From positions 186,001 to 250,000 of the forward strand of contig JAIXZW010000012.1 in assembly GCA_027489375.1 (NCBI GenBank): a DNA stretch of 64,000 nucleotides, written 5' to 3'. The notes beneath the pieces are model-generated. The model saw only the letters and a list, made by a program, of their open reading frames with translations, was not told where the DNA came from and did no database searches. This DNA is from Paracoccaceae bacterium. Its GTDB lineage: Bacteria; Pseudomonadota; Alphaproteobacteria; Rhodobacterales; Rhodobacteraceae. Of this stretch, positions 26,836-35,753 are shown one piece after another (positions within the stretch are counted from its first letter, which is position 1; each line of letters starts with the position of its first letter). The translations under genes were made by a program, and so were the position numbers.

Positions 26836-28227
26836 ATGGCGACCATCCGCCTGCACAATTCGAAAACGCGGAAGAAAGAGGAGTTCAAACCCCTCGATCC
26901 CGAAAACGTGCGCCTCTATGTCTGCGGTCCCACGGTCTATGACCGCGCCCATCTCGGCAACGCCCGCCCCGTCGTGGTCTTCGACACGCTCTACCGCCTG
27001 CTGCGCCATGCCTATGGCGCGGAGCATGTCACCTATGTCCGCAATTTCACCGATGTCGACGACAAGATCAACGCAACCGCCCTGTCGCGCAAGCAGGCGG
27101 GGGCAAGCGGAACGCTGGAAGAGCTGATCGCCGAACGGACCGAGGAAACCATCGGCTGGTATCACGCGGACATGGACGCCCTCGGCGCGCTGCGCCCGAA
27201 CCACGAACCCCGCGCCACCGCCTATATCGGGCCGATGATCGCCATGATCGAAACCCTGATCGCGGGCGGCCATGCCTATGCGCGCGAAGGTCACGTTCTG
27301 TTCCGTGTGCGTTCCTATGCGAACTACGGCGCACTCTCGGGCCGTTCGGTCGATGACATGATCGCGGGCGCAAGGGTCGAGGTCGCCCCCTTCAAGGAAG
27401 ACCCGATGGACTTCGTCCTCTGGAAGCCCTCGGACGCCGAAACGCCGGGATGGGACAGCCCCTGGGGCCGGGGTCGCCCCGGCTGGCACATCGAATGCTC
27501 GGCCATGAGCTACGAGCTGCTTGGTGCAAGTTTCGACATCCACGGCGGCGGGATCGACCTGCAATTCCCGCATCACGAAAACGAACTCGCCCAAAGCTGC
27601 TGCGCCCACCCGCAGGCGGGTTTCGCCAGCGTCTGGATGCATAACGAGATGTTGCAGGTCGAAGGCAAGAAAATGTCCAAGAGCTTGGGCAATTTCTTCA
27701 CCGTCCGCGACCTCTTGGATCAGGGCGTTCCGGGCGAGGTGATCCGCTTCGTCTTCCTCGGCACGCATTATGGCCGCCCGATGGACTGGACTGCGGAAAA
27801 GGCGGCGCAGGCCGAGGCGACCTTGCGCAAATGGCACGCGCTGACCGATGGCGTGGCACCCTCCGCCCCTGCGGGTGCCGTGCTTGCCGCGCTGTCGGAT
27901 GATCTGAACACTGCAGGCGCCATTGCCGAACTCCACGCCCTTGCGGCGGCGGGCGATGCGGCGGCTTTGAAGGCCTCTGCTGCGCTGCTTGGGCTGTTGG
28001 CTGACGAACAGGGCGCATGGATCGGGGCAGGGGTAGACCTTGCGCCCTATGCTGCGAAACTCTCCGCCCTGCGCGAGGCTGCGATGGCCGCAAAGGACTT
28101 CTCCCCCGTCGATGCGATGAAGGCCGCACTTCTGGCGGCAGGCGTGGAAGTGCGCATGTCGAAGGCAGGCGTCGAACTCCTTGCCGGCGCGGGCTTTGAC
28201 GAAGCGAAACTGGAGGGGCTGCTGTGA
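26836..28227 (+). CDS. cysS: Cysteinyl-tRNA synthetase
   Basis: Class I synthetase of 463 residues. Marks are the zinc/substrate Cys in [19 protein letters not shown] (HIGH equivalent HLGN), [27 protein letters not shown] and KMSKS in [13 protein letters not shown]. It is followed directly by two tandem palindromes and then cimA on the same strand. Confidence 0.96.
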   Translation: MATIRLHNSKTRKKEEFKPLDPENVRLYVCGPTVYDRAHLGNARPVVVFDTLYRLLRHAYGAEHVTYVRNFTDVDDKINATALSRKQAGASGTLEELIAERTEETIGWYHADMDALGALRPNHEPRATAYIGPMIAMIETLIAGGHAYAREGHVLFRVRSYANYGALSGRSVDDMIAGARVEVAPFKEDPMDFVLWKPSDAETPGWDSPWGRGRPGWHIECSAMSYELLGASFDIHGGGIDLQFPHHENELAQSCCAHPQAGFASVWMHNEMLQVEGKKMSKSLGNFFTVRDLLDQGVPGEVIRFVFLGTHYGRPMDWTAEKAAQAEATLRKWHALTDGVAPSAPAGAVLAALSDDLNTAGAIAELHALAAAGDAAALKASAALLGLLADEQGAWIGAGVDLAPYAAKLSALREAAMAAKDFSPVDAMKAALLAAGVEVRMSKAGVELLAGAGFDEAKLEGLL

Positions 28228-28229
28228 CG

Positions 28230-28273
28230 CAAATTTCTTCGAAGAAATTCGCAAATTCCTTCGAAGGAATTTG
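28230..28273. repeat. Two tandem 22-bp palindromes after cysS
   Basis: 28230-28251 has half-site CAAATTTCTTC with one mismatch and 28252-28273 is perfect with half-site CAAATTCCTTC. Both have the TTCGAA core. They start 3 bp after the cysS stop. Same design as 15111-15154. Confidence 0.75.
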
Positions 28274-28295
28274 TCTCTCCGGCCTTCAGACCGCA

Positions 28296-28385
28296 GGTCA
28301 GGTGGTCAGCCAAGCAGGGGGGCCGTCTGCCCCCCTCGGCGCAACGCGCCTCACCCCCCGAGGATATTTGGGGCAAGAGGAAGGG
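28296..28385 (+). repeat. Intergenic repeat, copy A: hairpins plus GGATATTTGG motif
   Basis: A GGGGGGC...GCCCCCC hairpin (about 28316-28336), a second short GGCGC/GCGCC hairpin, then CCCCCGAGGATATTTGGGGC and CAAGAGGAAG (28355-28384). A 29-bp stretch is identical to copy B at 49701-49731 on the minus strand. It lies between cysS and cimA, and its AGAGGAAGGGG end provides the cimA ribosome site. Confidence 0.75.
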
Positions 28386-28393
28386 GACAAGGC

Positions 28394-30019
28394 ATGACCG
28401 AACGCCTCTACCTTTTCGACACCACCCTGCGCGACGGGCAGCAGACGCAAGGGGTGCAATTCTCGACGCTCGAGAAGCGCCAGATCGCGGCAGCGCTCGA
28501 TGCGCTTGGCGTGGACTATATCGAAGGCGGCTGGCCCGGTGCGAACCCGACCGACAGCGAGTTCTTCGCCGCTGCCCCCGCGACCCGCGCCACCATGACC
28601 GCCTTCGGCATGACCAAGCGCGTAGGGCGGTCGGCCGAGAATGACGATGTCCTCGCCGCCGTGCTGGACGCACAGACCCCTGCGGTCTGTCTGGTCGGCA
28701 AGGCGCATGAATTCCACGTCCGCACCGCACTTGGCTGCACGCTCGAGGAAAACGTCGAAGCCATCCGCGCCAGCATCGCCCATTGCGTGGCCAAGGGGCG
28801 CGAGGCGCTGCTGGATGCCGAGCATTTCTTCGACGGCTACCGCGCCGATCCGGCCTATGCGCTGTCTTGTCTCCGCGCCGCGCTTGATGCAGGCGCACGC
28901 TGGATCGTGCTCTGCGACACCAACGGCGGCACCCTGCCCGCCGAAGTGGGCCGCGTGGTGGCCGAGGTGATCGCGGCGGGCATCCCCGGCGACCGGCTTG
29001 GCATCCATTGCCATGACGACACGGGCAATGCGGTCGCCAATTCGCTGGCGGCGGTCGATGCGGGCGCGCGCCAGATCCAGGGCACGCTGAACGGTCTGGG
29101 TGAGCGTTGCGGCAACGCCAACCTCACTACCCTGATCCCCACGTTGCTTCTAAAGTCCCCCTACAAAGAGCGGTTCGAGACGGGGATCACCACCGAAGCC
29201 CTCTCAAGCCTGCTACGCGTATCGCGCCAGTTGGACGACATCCTGAACCGCGTGCCGCTGCGTTCGGCTCCTTACGTCGGTGCTTCGGCCTTTGCCCACA
29301 AGGCGGGGCTGCACGCGAGCGCGATCCTGAAGGACCCGACCACCTACGAACACATCGACCCCGCGACCGTGGGCAACGAGCGCATCATCCCGATGAGCAA
29401 TCAGGCGGGCCAGTCCAACCTGCGCGCCCGCCTTGCCTCGGCGGGGATCACGGTGGACCCGAAAGACCCGCGCCTTGGCCGCATCCTTGAAATCATCAAG
29501 GAGCGCGAGGATCAGGGCTACGCCTATGACGGCGCACAGGCGAGCTTCGAGCTTCTCGCCCGCGCCGAGCTGGGCCTTTTGCCCGAATTCTTCGAGGTGA
29601 AGCGCTACCGCGTCACCGTCGAGCGGCGGAAGAACAAATACAACCAGATGGTCAGCCTGTCCGAAGCCGTGGTCGTGGTGAAGATCGGCGAGACGAAGAT
29701 GCTGTCGGTGTCGGAATCGATGGACGAAACCGGCACCGACCGCGGCCCCGTCAACGCCTTGGCCAAGGCGCTGGCGAAAGACCTCGGCCCCTATCAGGCC
29801 TGCATCGACGACATGCACCTTGTCGATTTCAAGGTCCGCATCACCCAGGGAGGCACCGAAGCCGTCACCCGCGTCATCATCGACAGCGAGGACAGCGCGG
29901 GCCGCCGCTGGTCCACCGTGGGGGTCAGCGCCAATATCGTCGACGCCTCGTTCGAAGCGCTTCTCGACGCGATCAACTGGAAGCTCATCCGCGACCACGG
30001 CCAGCCGGTCGCGGCATGA
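28394..30019 (+). CDS. cimA: (R)-citramalate synthase
   Basis: Condenses pyruvate with acetyl-CoA to citramalate, giving a threonine-independent route to isoleucine. The 541-residue protein has the HMGL-like barrel with LFDTTLRDGQQTQGV, the metal-binding HCHDDTGNAVAN and GTLNGLGERCGNANL, and the C-terminal regulatory LeuA dimer domain (about 395-535). The start at 28394 has AGGAAGGGG upstream. The stop overlaps the next start by 4 bp. Confidence 0.93.
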   Translation: MTERLYLFDTTLRDGQQTQGVQFSTLEKRQIAAALDALGVDYIEGGWPGANPTDSEFFAAAPATRATMTAFGMTKRVGRSAENDDVLAAVLDAQTPAVCLVGKAHEFHVRTALGCTLEENVEAIRASIAHCVAKGREALLDAEHFFDGYRADPAYALSCLRAALDAGARWIVLCDTNGGTLPAEVGRVVAEVIAAGIPGDRLGIHCHDDTGNAVANSLAAVDAGARQIQGTLNGLGERCGNANLTTLIPTLLLKSPYKERFETGITTEALSSLLRVSRQLDDILNRVPLRSAPYVGASAFAHKAGLHASAILKDPTTYEHIDPATVGNERIIPMSNQAGQSNLRARLASAGITVDPKDPRLGRILEIIKEREDQGYAYDGAQASFELLARAELGLLPEFFEVKRYRVTVERRKNKYNQMVSLSEAVVVVKIGETKMLSVSESMDETGTDRGPVNALAKALAKDLGPYQACIDDMHLVDFKVRITQGGTEAVTRVIIDSEDSAGRRWSTVGVSANIVDASFEALLDAINWKLIRDHGQPVAA

Positions 30020-30786
30020 GCATCGACGCCTGCGCCGCATTGGTCGAACGGGGCGACCCCGACCGTTTCGCCGCCGTGATGACCACGCCCGTTGCCGCAC
30101 GTGCGCCGCTCTTCGCGCTTTACGCCTTCAATCTGGAGGTCGCGCGCGCCCCTTGGGTGACGAAAGAGGCGATGATCGCCGAGATGCGCCTGCAATGGTG
30201 GCGCGACATCGTGGCCGAAGCCGCCGCAGGCCAGACCCGCGCGCATGAGGTGGCAGGCCCGCTCGCCCGACTGATCCGCGACGCTTCCCTTCCCGCCGAC
30301 CTGCTCGACCGTCTGGTCGAGGCGCGGCGCTGGGACATCTATTCGGACCCGTTCGAGGACCGCACCGCCTTCGACGCCTATCTGGATGACACCGCCGGTG
30401 GGCTGATCTGGGCAGCCGCCCTCGCCCTCGGCGCGCCGCCCGAAGCCGAAGCTCCCGTCCGCGCCTATGGCTGGGCGGCGGGGCTTGCCGCCTATCTCCG
30501 CGCCGTGCCCGCGCTGGAAGACCGTGGCCGGATCCCGCTGGTCGATGGCCGCGCCGAGGCTGTGGCGGGTTTGGCGGACGAGGGGCTTGCCCGCATCGCG
30601 GCCTATCGCCGGGACCGGCACCTGATCCCGAAACAGGCCCGCGCCGCGCTCCATGCCGGATGGCAGGCCGAAGCGCTGCTCCGTCAGGCCCGCGCCGAAC
30701 CCCAGCGCGTGGGGCAGGGGACGCTCATGCTTTCCGAATTCGCCCGCCGTTTCGGCCTGTTGCGGCTGTCGCTCTTCGGCGTCTAA
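30016..30786 (+). CDS. Squalene/phytoene synthase-like protein, probably non-catalytic (NDUFAF6-like)
   Basis: A 256-residue protein with the trans-isoprenyl synthase fold (LFALYAFNLEVARAPWVTKEAMIAEMRLQWWRDIV). The two Asp-rich DxxxD motifs that bind Mg-diphosphate are not there: the first reads AFNLEVA and the second LEDRGRIPL. This is as in NDUFAF6-type proteins linked to respiratory complex I assembly. It is coupled to cimA by an ATGA overlap. The exact role is inferred. Confidence 0.75.
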   Translation: MSIDACAALVERGDPDRFAAVMTTPVAARAPLFALYAFNLEVARAPWVTKEAMIAEMRLQWWRDIVAEAAAGQTRAHEVAGPLARLIRDASLPADLLDRLVEARRWDIYSDPFEDRTAFDAYLDDTAGGLIWAAALALGAPPEAEAPVRAYGWAAGLAAYLRAVPALEDRGRIPLVDGRAEAVAGLADEGLARIAAYRRDRHLIPKQARAALHAGWQAEALLRQARAEPQRVGQGTLMLSEFARRFGLLRLSLFGV

Positions 30787-32000
30787 GCGGTTTCCTTGGG
30801 GCGCAGGGCAAGCCAGATCAGCGCCCCGCCTGCAAGGATCAGGAAGGGCAGCATGGCGATGTTCACCGCCTGCCAGCCCGCATGGACCGACCCGCCCGAG
30901 CAATTCATTAACCCGCCGGACGAGAACGAGGCCATCGTCACCCCGCCAAAAACCACAAGGTCGTTCAGCCCCTGCAACCGCCCCTTCTCGGACGCGGTCT
31001 GTTCCGCGGTCAGCATGGTCGTCGCCCCGATGAAGCCGAAGTTCCAGCCAAGGCCGAGAAGCGCGAGGGCGATGAAGAAATGCTCCAGATCGAAGCCGCT
31101 CATCGCAACCGCCCCCGCGCCGGCAAGGATCACCAGACCCGTTGCCACCACCTTTTCCGCCCCGAAGCGTGCGATCAGATGGCCGGTAAAGAACGAGGGG
31201 ATATACATCGCCAGCACATGCCCCGTCACCACATCCGCCGCGTTCGACTTCGTGAAGCCGCAGCCCACCACCGCCAGCGGCGAGGAGGTCATCACAAGGT
31301 TCATCAAGGCATAGGACACCGTGGCGCAGATCATCGCCACCGCGATGCGCGGCGTGCGGATCAGCTCGGCCCGTGACCGCCCCTTGGACGCGCCTGCGAC
31401 GGGGGGCTTCGGCTTCGGAATGTCGAGCAGCGTGAACAGGAAGATGCCAAGCAGGTTCAGCAGCATCACCGCGATATAGGTGCCAAGGAACGGCACCACC
31501 GTCGCATCCGCCGTCAGCTTCACCAGTTGCGGGCCGACCACGGCCGACAGAAGCCCCCCCGCCATGACCCATGAAATCGCCTTGGGCCGGAACGTCTCGG
31601 ACGCCGTGTCGGCGGCGGCGAAGCGGTAGAAGCCTTGGGCCGACATGTAGATGCCCGTGAACAGCGCGCCGATGACGAACAAAAGGAAGCTCTGCGTCAG
31701 CAACCCGTAAGCCCCGATCGCACCCCCCGCAGCCCCGCCCAATGCGCCCACGGCAAAACCTGCCCGCCGCCCGTATCTCTGCATCAGTGCCGAAAGCGGC
31801 GTTGCCGTCAGCATCGAGCCGATCACCGCAAAGCTGATCGGCAGCGTGGCCCAGCAGGCATTGGGGGCAAGGCTTTGCCCCGCCAGCCCCGCGACGATGA
31901 AGATCATCGGCATCTGCGACCCCATCACGGCCTGCGCCGCGACAAGGACAAGGACGTTGCGCTTGGCAAGGCTGTCGGAAGGGGGGGAAATCGCTGTCAT
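30783..32000 (-). CDS. Major facilitator superfamily transporter
   Basis: A 405-residue MFS protein with 12 hydrophobic segments in two halves and a cytoplasmic loop KPKPPVAGASKGRSRAEL (about 195-212). Loop 2-3 reads MQRYGRRAGF, close to the usual G-x3-D-R/K-x-G-R-R motif. No substrate can be inferred. Converges on the previous gene with a 4-bp overlap of stops. Confidence 0.85.
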   Translation of the reverse strand: MTAISPPSDSLAKRNVLVLVAAQAVMGSQMPMIFIVAGLAGQSLAPNACWATLPISFAVIGSMLTATPLSALMQRYGRRAGFAVGALGGAAGGAIGAYGLLTQSFLLFVIGALFTGIYMSAQGFYRFAAADTASETFRPKAISWVMAGGLLSAVVGPQLVKLTADATVVPFLGTYIAVMLLNLLGIFLFTLLDIPKPKPPVAGASKGRSRAELIRTPRIAVAMICATVSYALMNLVMTSSPLAVVGCGFTKSNAADVVTGHVLAMYIPSFFTGHLIARFGAEKVVATGLVILAGAGAVAMSGFDLEHFFIALALLGLGWNFGFIGATTMLTAEQTASEKGRLQGLNDLVVFGGVTMASFSSGGLMNCSGGSVHAGWQAVNIAMLPFLILAGGALIWLALRPKETA

Positions 32001-32093
32001 GATGCCCGCACCCTAGGGACGCCGCGTCATGGCGGCAAGCCTGCCCGCGACATGCCGCTTGCGCTTATCGCCGCAGCGGGGAATCCTGCGCCA

Positions 32094-32723
32094 ATGGTCT
32101 TTCGCATCCTCCACTCTCCCGCTTGCCTTGCCGAAGGGGCCGACTGGCTGGTCGCCCGCGACCCGCGCTTCGCCCCCGTCATCCCCTTGCACGGCCCGCT
32201 TCCCCTGCGGCGACGGGACGAGGGGTTTGAGGCGCTTCTGGGGGCAATCGTCAGCCAGCAAGTCTCGGTCGCCTCGGCCCGTGCGATCATGGCGCGGCTC
32301 GAGGCGGCAGGGATGGTCCACCCCGAACCGCTCGCCGAAGCCAGCGACGAAACCCTCCGCGCCCTTGGCCTGTCGCGCCAGAAAGCGCGCTATGCCCGCG
32401 AACTCGCCCGCGCGGGGATCGACTTCGTGGCCCTGCGGGACATGCCCGAAGACGGGATCGTCGCCCTCCTCACCGCCGTTCCCGGCATCGGGCGCTGGAC
32501 GGCGGAAATATACGCCATGTTCGCCCTTGGCCGCGCCGATGTCTTCGCCGCCAACGACCTTGCCCTGCAAGAGGCGGCGCGGCTTCTGTTCGGCTTGCCC
32601 GAACGCCCGACCGAAAAGCAGCTCCGCCTGATGGCCGAAGACTGGCGCCCGTGGCGATCGGTTGCGGCGCAGATGCTCTGGGCCTATTACCACGTTGCCA
32701 AAAGCCGCGAGGGGATCACATGA
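32094..32723 (+). CDS. alkA: DNA-3-methyladenine glycosylase II (AlkA type)
   Basis: A 209-residue HhH-GPD glycosylase that excises alkylated bases. The helix-hairpin-helix is LTAVPGIGRWTAEIYAMFALG and the catalytic Asp follows in FAANDLALQEAARLLFG. SQQVSVASARAI marks the family. Without the extra N-terminal domain of E. coli AlkA, it is the compact form. The start may be 32094 or the upstream ATG at 32052. The stop overlaps the esterase start. Confidence 0.88.
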   Translation: MVFRILHSPACLAEGADWLVARDPRFAPVIPLHGPLPLRRRDEGFEALLGAIVSQQVSVASARAIMARLEAAGMVHPEPLAEASDETLRALGLSRQKARYARELARAGIDFVALRDMPEDGIVALLTAVPGIGRWTAEIYAMFALGRADVFAANDLALQEAARLLFGLPERPTEKQLRLMAEDWRPWRSVAAQMLWAYYHVAKSREGIT

Positions 32724-33385
32724 CGCGCAACCTGACTTTCAAACGCGCCGGAGCGCCCAAGGGACAGGCGAAATCCCTTGTCGTGCTGTTCCACGGCTAT
32801 GGCGCGAATGGCGACGACCTGCTCGGCCTTGCCGATCCGCTCGGGCCGCATCTGCCCGACACCGCCTTCGTCGCGCCCGATGCGCCGGAACCCTGCGCGG
32901 GCAATCCCTTCGGCTTCCAGTGGTTCCCCATCCCGCGCTTCGACGGCTCGACCGAGGATCAGGCGCGGCAGGGCTTGCAGGATGCCGCCGATGACCTCAA
33001 CGCCTTTCTCGACGCGCGTCTGGCCGAGGAGGGGCTTGGTCCCGAAGCCCTCGCCCTGTTCGGCTTTTCCCAAGGGGCGATGATGTCGCTCCACGTCGCC
33101 CCGCGCCGTGACAAAGCGATGGCCGGTGTCGTCGCCTGCTCGGGCCGCCTTCTGGCCCCCGAACGGCTTGCAACGGAAGCGCGGGTGAAACCGCCGGTCC
33201 TGCTCATGCACGGCGACCGTGACGATGTGGTCCCGTTTTCCGACATGTCCGCCGCAGGGGATGCTCTGGTGCAGGCGGGGTTCGACACCTATGGCCATGT
33301 GATGAAGGGATCGGGCCACGGCATCGCCCCCGATGGCCTTGGCGTGGCGCTGCAATTCCTGCGCGAGCATCTGCCTCAAACCTAG
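32720..33385 (+). CDS. Carboxylesterase/phospholipase family hydrolase
   Basis: A 221-residue alpha/beta hydrolase of the carboxylesterase type. LVVLFHGYGANGDDLLGLA holds the oxyanion region, the nucleophile Ser is in GFSQGA, Asp in HGDRDDVVP and His in GSGHGI. Cytosolic. AGGGGATC precedes the start, which overlaps the alkA stop by 4 bp. Substrate unknown. Confidence 0.9.
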   Translation: MTRNLTFKRAGAPKGQAKSLVVLFHGYGANGDDLLGLADPLGPHLPDTAFVAPDAPEPCAGNPFGFQWFPIPRFDGSTEDQARQGLQDAADDLNAFLDARLAEEGLGPEALALFGFSQGAMMSLHVAPRRDKAMAGVVACSGRLLAPERLATEARVKPPVLLMHGDRDDVVPFSDMSAAGDALVQAGFDTYGHVMKGSGHGIAPDGLGVALQFLREHLPQT

Positions 33386-33440
33386 GCGGGGGCTTCGCGC
33401 CCCCGCACCCCCGCGGGATATTTGGACCAGCGTGAAAGCA
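33386..33440 (+). repeat. Intergenic repeat, copy C: hairpin plus GGATATTTGG motif
   Basis: A perfect hairpin GCGGGGGC (33386-33393) / GCCCCCGC (33399-33406), then CCCCCGCGGGATATTTGG and CCAGCGTGAAAG (33408-33438). It fills the gap between the esterase stop and the converging glk stop. Same design as copies A and B but more diverged. Confidence 0.7.
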
Positions 33441-33442
33441 GG

Positions 33443-34417
33443 TCAGGCGGTGGCCGAAAGATAGGCCGCGCAACCGGTCAGCGCGGCGAAGTCATCCTCG
33501 ACCACCGTGACCGAGAAAGCGGTCTGCAACAGGTCCACCCGCCGCGCCTCGCGGAAGGTTTCGGTCAGGCCGAAGCGGGCGAAATGCGGGGTCATGGCCC
33601 GCGACATGCCGCCGATCAGGTAGATGCCGCCGTAGGGAAGGTGGATCAGCGCAAGGTCTGCGAGCGCCTGCGCCAGGATCCGCGTGTAAAGCCGCGCCGC
33701 GTGCTCTGCCGTGGGATCGTTCGCTTCGAGCGCCGACAGCACCTCGGCCGAAGCAAGCCCCCCCGCCTTGCCCGCCACATGGGCGGCGAAGTCGTAAAGG
33801 TTGCCAAGGCCGCGCCCCGCCAGAACCTCTTCCACACCGCAATGCGGCGTCTCGCCCCGCGCGGCCAGAAGCCCCTCGACATGGCGCATAAGGGCAAGGT
33901 CTTCTTCCGACCGCACCGGCATGTTGACATGCCCGCATTCCGAAGGCGGCACCACCCGTGCCGCGCCCGCGCCGTGGACAGGGGCGGCATTGACCCCCGT
34001 GCCAAGCCCCACGACCAGCATCGACGCACCCGCCTTCTGCGGACCGGAGATCACCGGCCGCAGGTTGGCCGCGGGGATATGCCCCAAGGCGTGTCCCTGC
34101 GCCTGCAGATCGTTGAGGATCGCCACACGGCCCGCCCCCGTCACCGCCTTCAGCATCGGACCGTCCATGCTCCAGTGCAGGTTGGTCATCACCGCGACCC
34201 CGTCCTGCACCGGCCCCGCCGCCGCAACACAGACGCCGGAAACCGAAGCCCCTGTCTCGGCCAGATAATCCTGCAGGATATGCGCGATGTCCTTTCCCGC
34301 CGCCTTGTAATCGGCATTGGAATAGCGGCGGATCGACTCGGGCTTCACAACCGTCCCCTCGGCCAGAGCCACACGGGTATTGGTGCCGCCAAGATCGGCA
34401 AGGATGGCAAGGGTCAT
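33443..34417 (-). CDS. glk: Glucokinase
   Basis: ATP-dependent phosphorylation of glucose; a 324-residue ROK/Glk-type kinase. The phosphate-binding LADLGGTNTRVAL is at the N-terminus, LNDLQAQGHAL holds the catalytic Asp, GLGTGVNAA and PSECGHVNMP follow. It is the last gene of a minus-strand unit lacI-bglA-glk, so it would phosphorylate glucose released by the glucosidases. Confidence 0.93.
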   Translation of the reverse strand: MTLAILADLGGTNTRVALAEGTVVKPESIRRYSNADYKAAGKDIAHILQDYLAETGASVSGVCVAAAGPVQDGVAVMTNLHWSMDGPMLKAVTGAGRVAILNDLQAQGHALGHIPAANLRPVISGPQKAGASMLVVGLGTGVNAAPVHGAGAARVVPPSECGHVNMPVRSEEDLALMRHVEGLLAARGETPHCGVEEVLAGRGLGNLYDFAAHVAGKAGGLASAEVLSALEANDPTAEHAARLYTRILAQALADLALIHLPYGGIYLIGGMSRAMTPHFARFGLTETFREARRVDLLQTAFSVTVVEDDFAALTGCAAYLSATA

Positions 34418-34429
34418 GGTCGTCTCCGC

Positions 34430-35752
34430 TCAGTCGTTCCGCGCCAGCGCGCGTGCAAGCGCGTGGTACGAGGATTTGGGCACGCGTGCCAAGGTCTCGA
34501 AATCCACATGCACAAGGCCGAAGCGCTTTTCGTAGCCTTCGGCCCATTCGTAATTGTCCAGAAGCGACCAGTAGAAGAAGCCCTTCACATTGGCCCCGTC
34601 GGCAATGGCCCGCTTGGTGGCGGCAAGATGGGCGAAAAGGTAGTCCTCGCGCACCTTGTCCGGCACCTCGGCCCCTTGCAGCACATCGGCATTGGCCATG
34701 CCGTTCTCGGTCACGTAAAGCGGCAGGTCGCCGACATAGTCCCGCGCCATGCGGGTCAGGAAATGGTGCAGGCCGTCGGGGTAGATTTCCCAGCCCATCT
34801 GCGTCTTGGGCAGATCGCCCGCAACGTCACCGATGTTCGGCCAAGGCCCGTCGACATGTTTCTGGATATGGCGCGTGTAATAGTTGACGCCCAGCCAGTC
34901 GAGTTTCTGCCCGACGGTCGGCATGTCGTCCTGCCAGCCCTGCGGCATATGCGGACCCAAGCCTTCGAGCACGGCGGCAGGGTAGGTGCCCTTGGTGATG
35001 GCTTCGATGAACCAGCGGTTGAAGATGCCGTCCCAGCGGTCGGCGGCGGCGATGTCCTTGGGATCGCCGCTCGCGGCATTGGCGAGGTCGAAGTTCAGCA
35101 CGATGCCAAGGTCGGGTTGCCCCATCCCCCGCATCCGCTCTACCGCCAGACCATGCGCGAGAAGGATATGGTGCATCGCCCGCGCCGTGGCGCGGATGTC
35201 GCGCAGGCCGGGCGCATGGATGCCCCAGAAATGCGACAGCCACGCCACGCACCACGGCTCGTTGATCGTCGCAATCGCGGCGACCCGGTCGCCCAGCACC
35301 CGCGTGATCGCTTCCGAGAAATCGGCAAAGCGGTGGCAGGTGTCGCGGTTGGTCCATCCGCCCTGATCGGCAAGGGCCGAGGGCATCTCCCAGTGATAGA
35401 GCGTCTGGAACGGCTTCAGACCCCGCTCCAGCATCCCGTCGACCAGCCGGTCGTAAAAGGCCATGCCTTCGGGGTTCACCGTCCGCCCGTCCGGCATCAC
35501 CCGCGCCCACGAGGTCGAGAAGCGGTAGCCATCCAGATTGGCGCGCTTCAGAAGGTCGAGGTCATCGCCCCAGCGGTGGTAATGGTCGCAGGCCACCGCG
35601 CCATTCTCGGCCCGCACCACGTTTCCCGGCGTGGCCGAGAAGGTGTCCCAGTGGCACGGCCCGCATCCGCCGAAGCCCGATCCTTCGATCTGATAGGCCG
35701 CCGTGGCCGCGCCGAAGACGAAGCCTTCGGGAAAATCGAAACGCGACAGCAT
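34430..35752 (-). CDS. GH1 beta-glucosidase
   Basis: A 440-residue family 1 glycoside hydrolase. The N-terminal FVFGAATAAYQIEGS is diagnostic, the acid/base Glu is in TINEPW and the nucleophile Glu in YVTENG. FYWSLLDNYEWAEGYEKRFGLVHVD forms the substrate-binding end. No signal peptide, so it acts on imported glucosides. It starts 1 bp after the lacI stop and precedes glk by 12 bp. Confidence 0.93.
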   Translation of the reverse strand: MLSRFDFPEGFVFGAATAAYQIEGSGFGGCGPCHWDTFSATPGNVVRAENGAVACDHYHRWGDDLDLLKRANLDGYRFSTSWARVMPDGRTVNPEGMAFYDRLVDGMLERGLKPFQTLYHWEMPSALADQGGWTNRDTCHRFADFSEAITRVLGDRVAAIATINEPWCVAWLSHFWGIHAPGLRDIRATARAMHHILLAHGLAVERMRGMGQPDLGIVLNFDLANAASGDPKDIAAADRWDGIFNRWFIEAITKGTYPAAVLEGLGPHMPQGWQDDMPTVGQKLDWLGVNYYTRHIQKHVDGPWPNIGDVAGDLPKTQMGWEIYPDGLHHFLTRMARDYVGDLPLYVTENGMANADVLQGAEVPDKVREDYLFAHLAATKRAIADGANVKGFFYWSLLDNYEWAEGYEKRFGLVHVDFETLARVPKSSYHALARALARND

Positions 35753-35753
35753 G

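Noticed and set aside
30016..30786. Carotenoid biosynthesis gene crtB
   Set aside because: The fold is right but the Asp-rich catalytic motifs are missing and no other crt genes are nearby.
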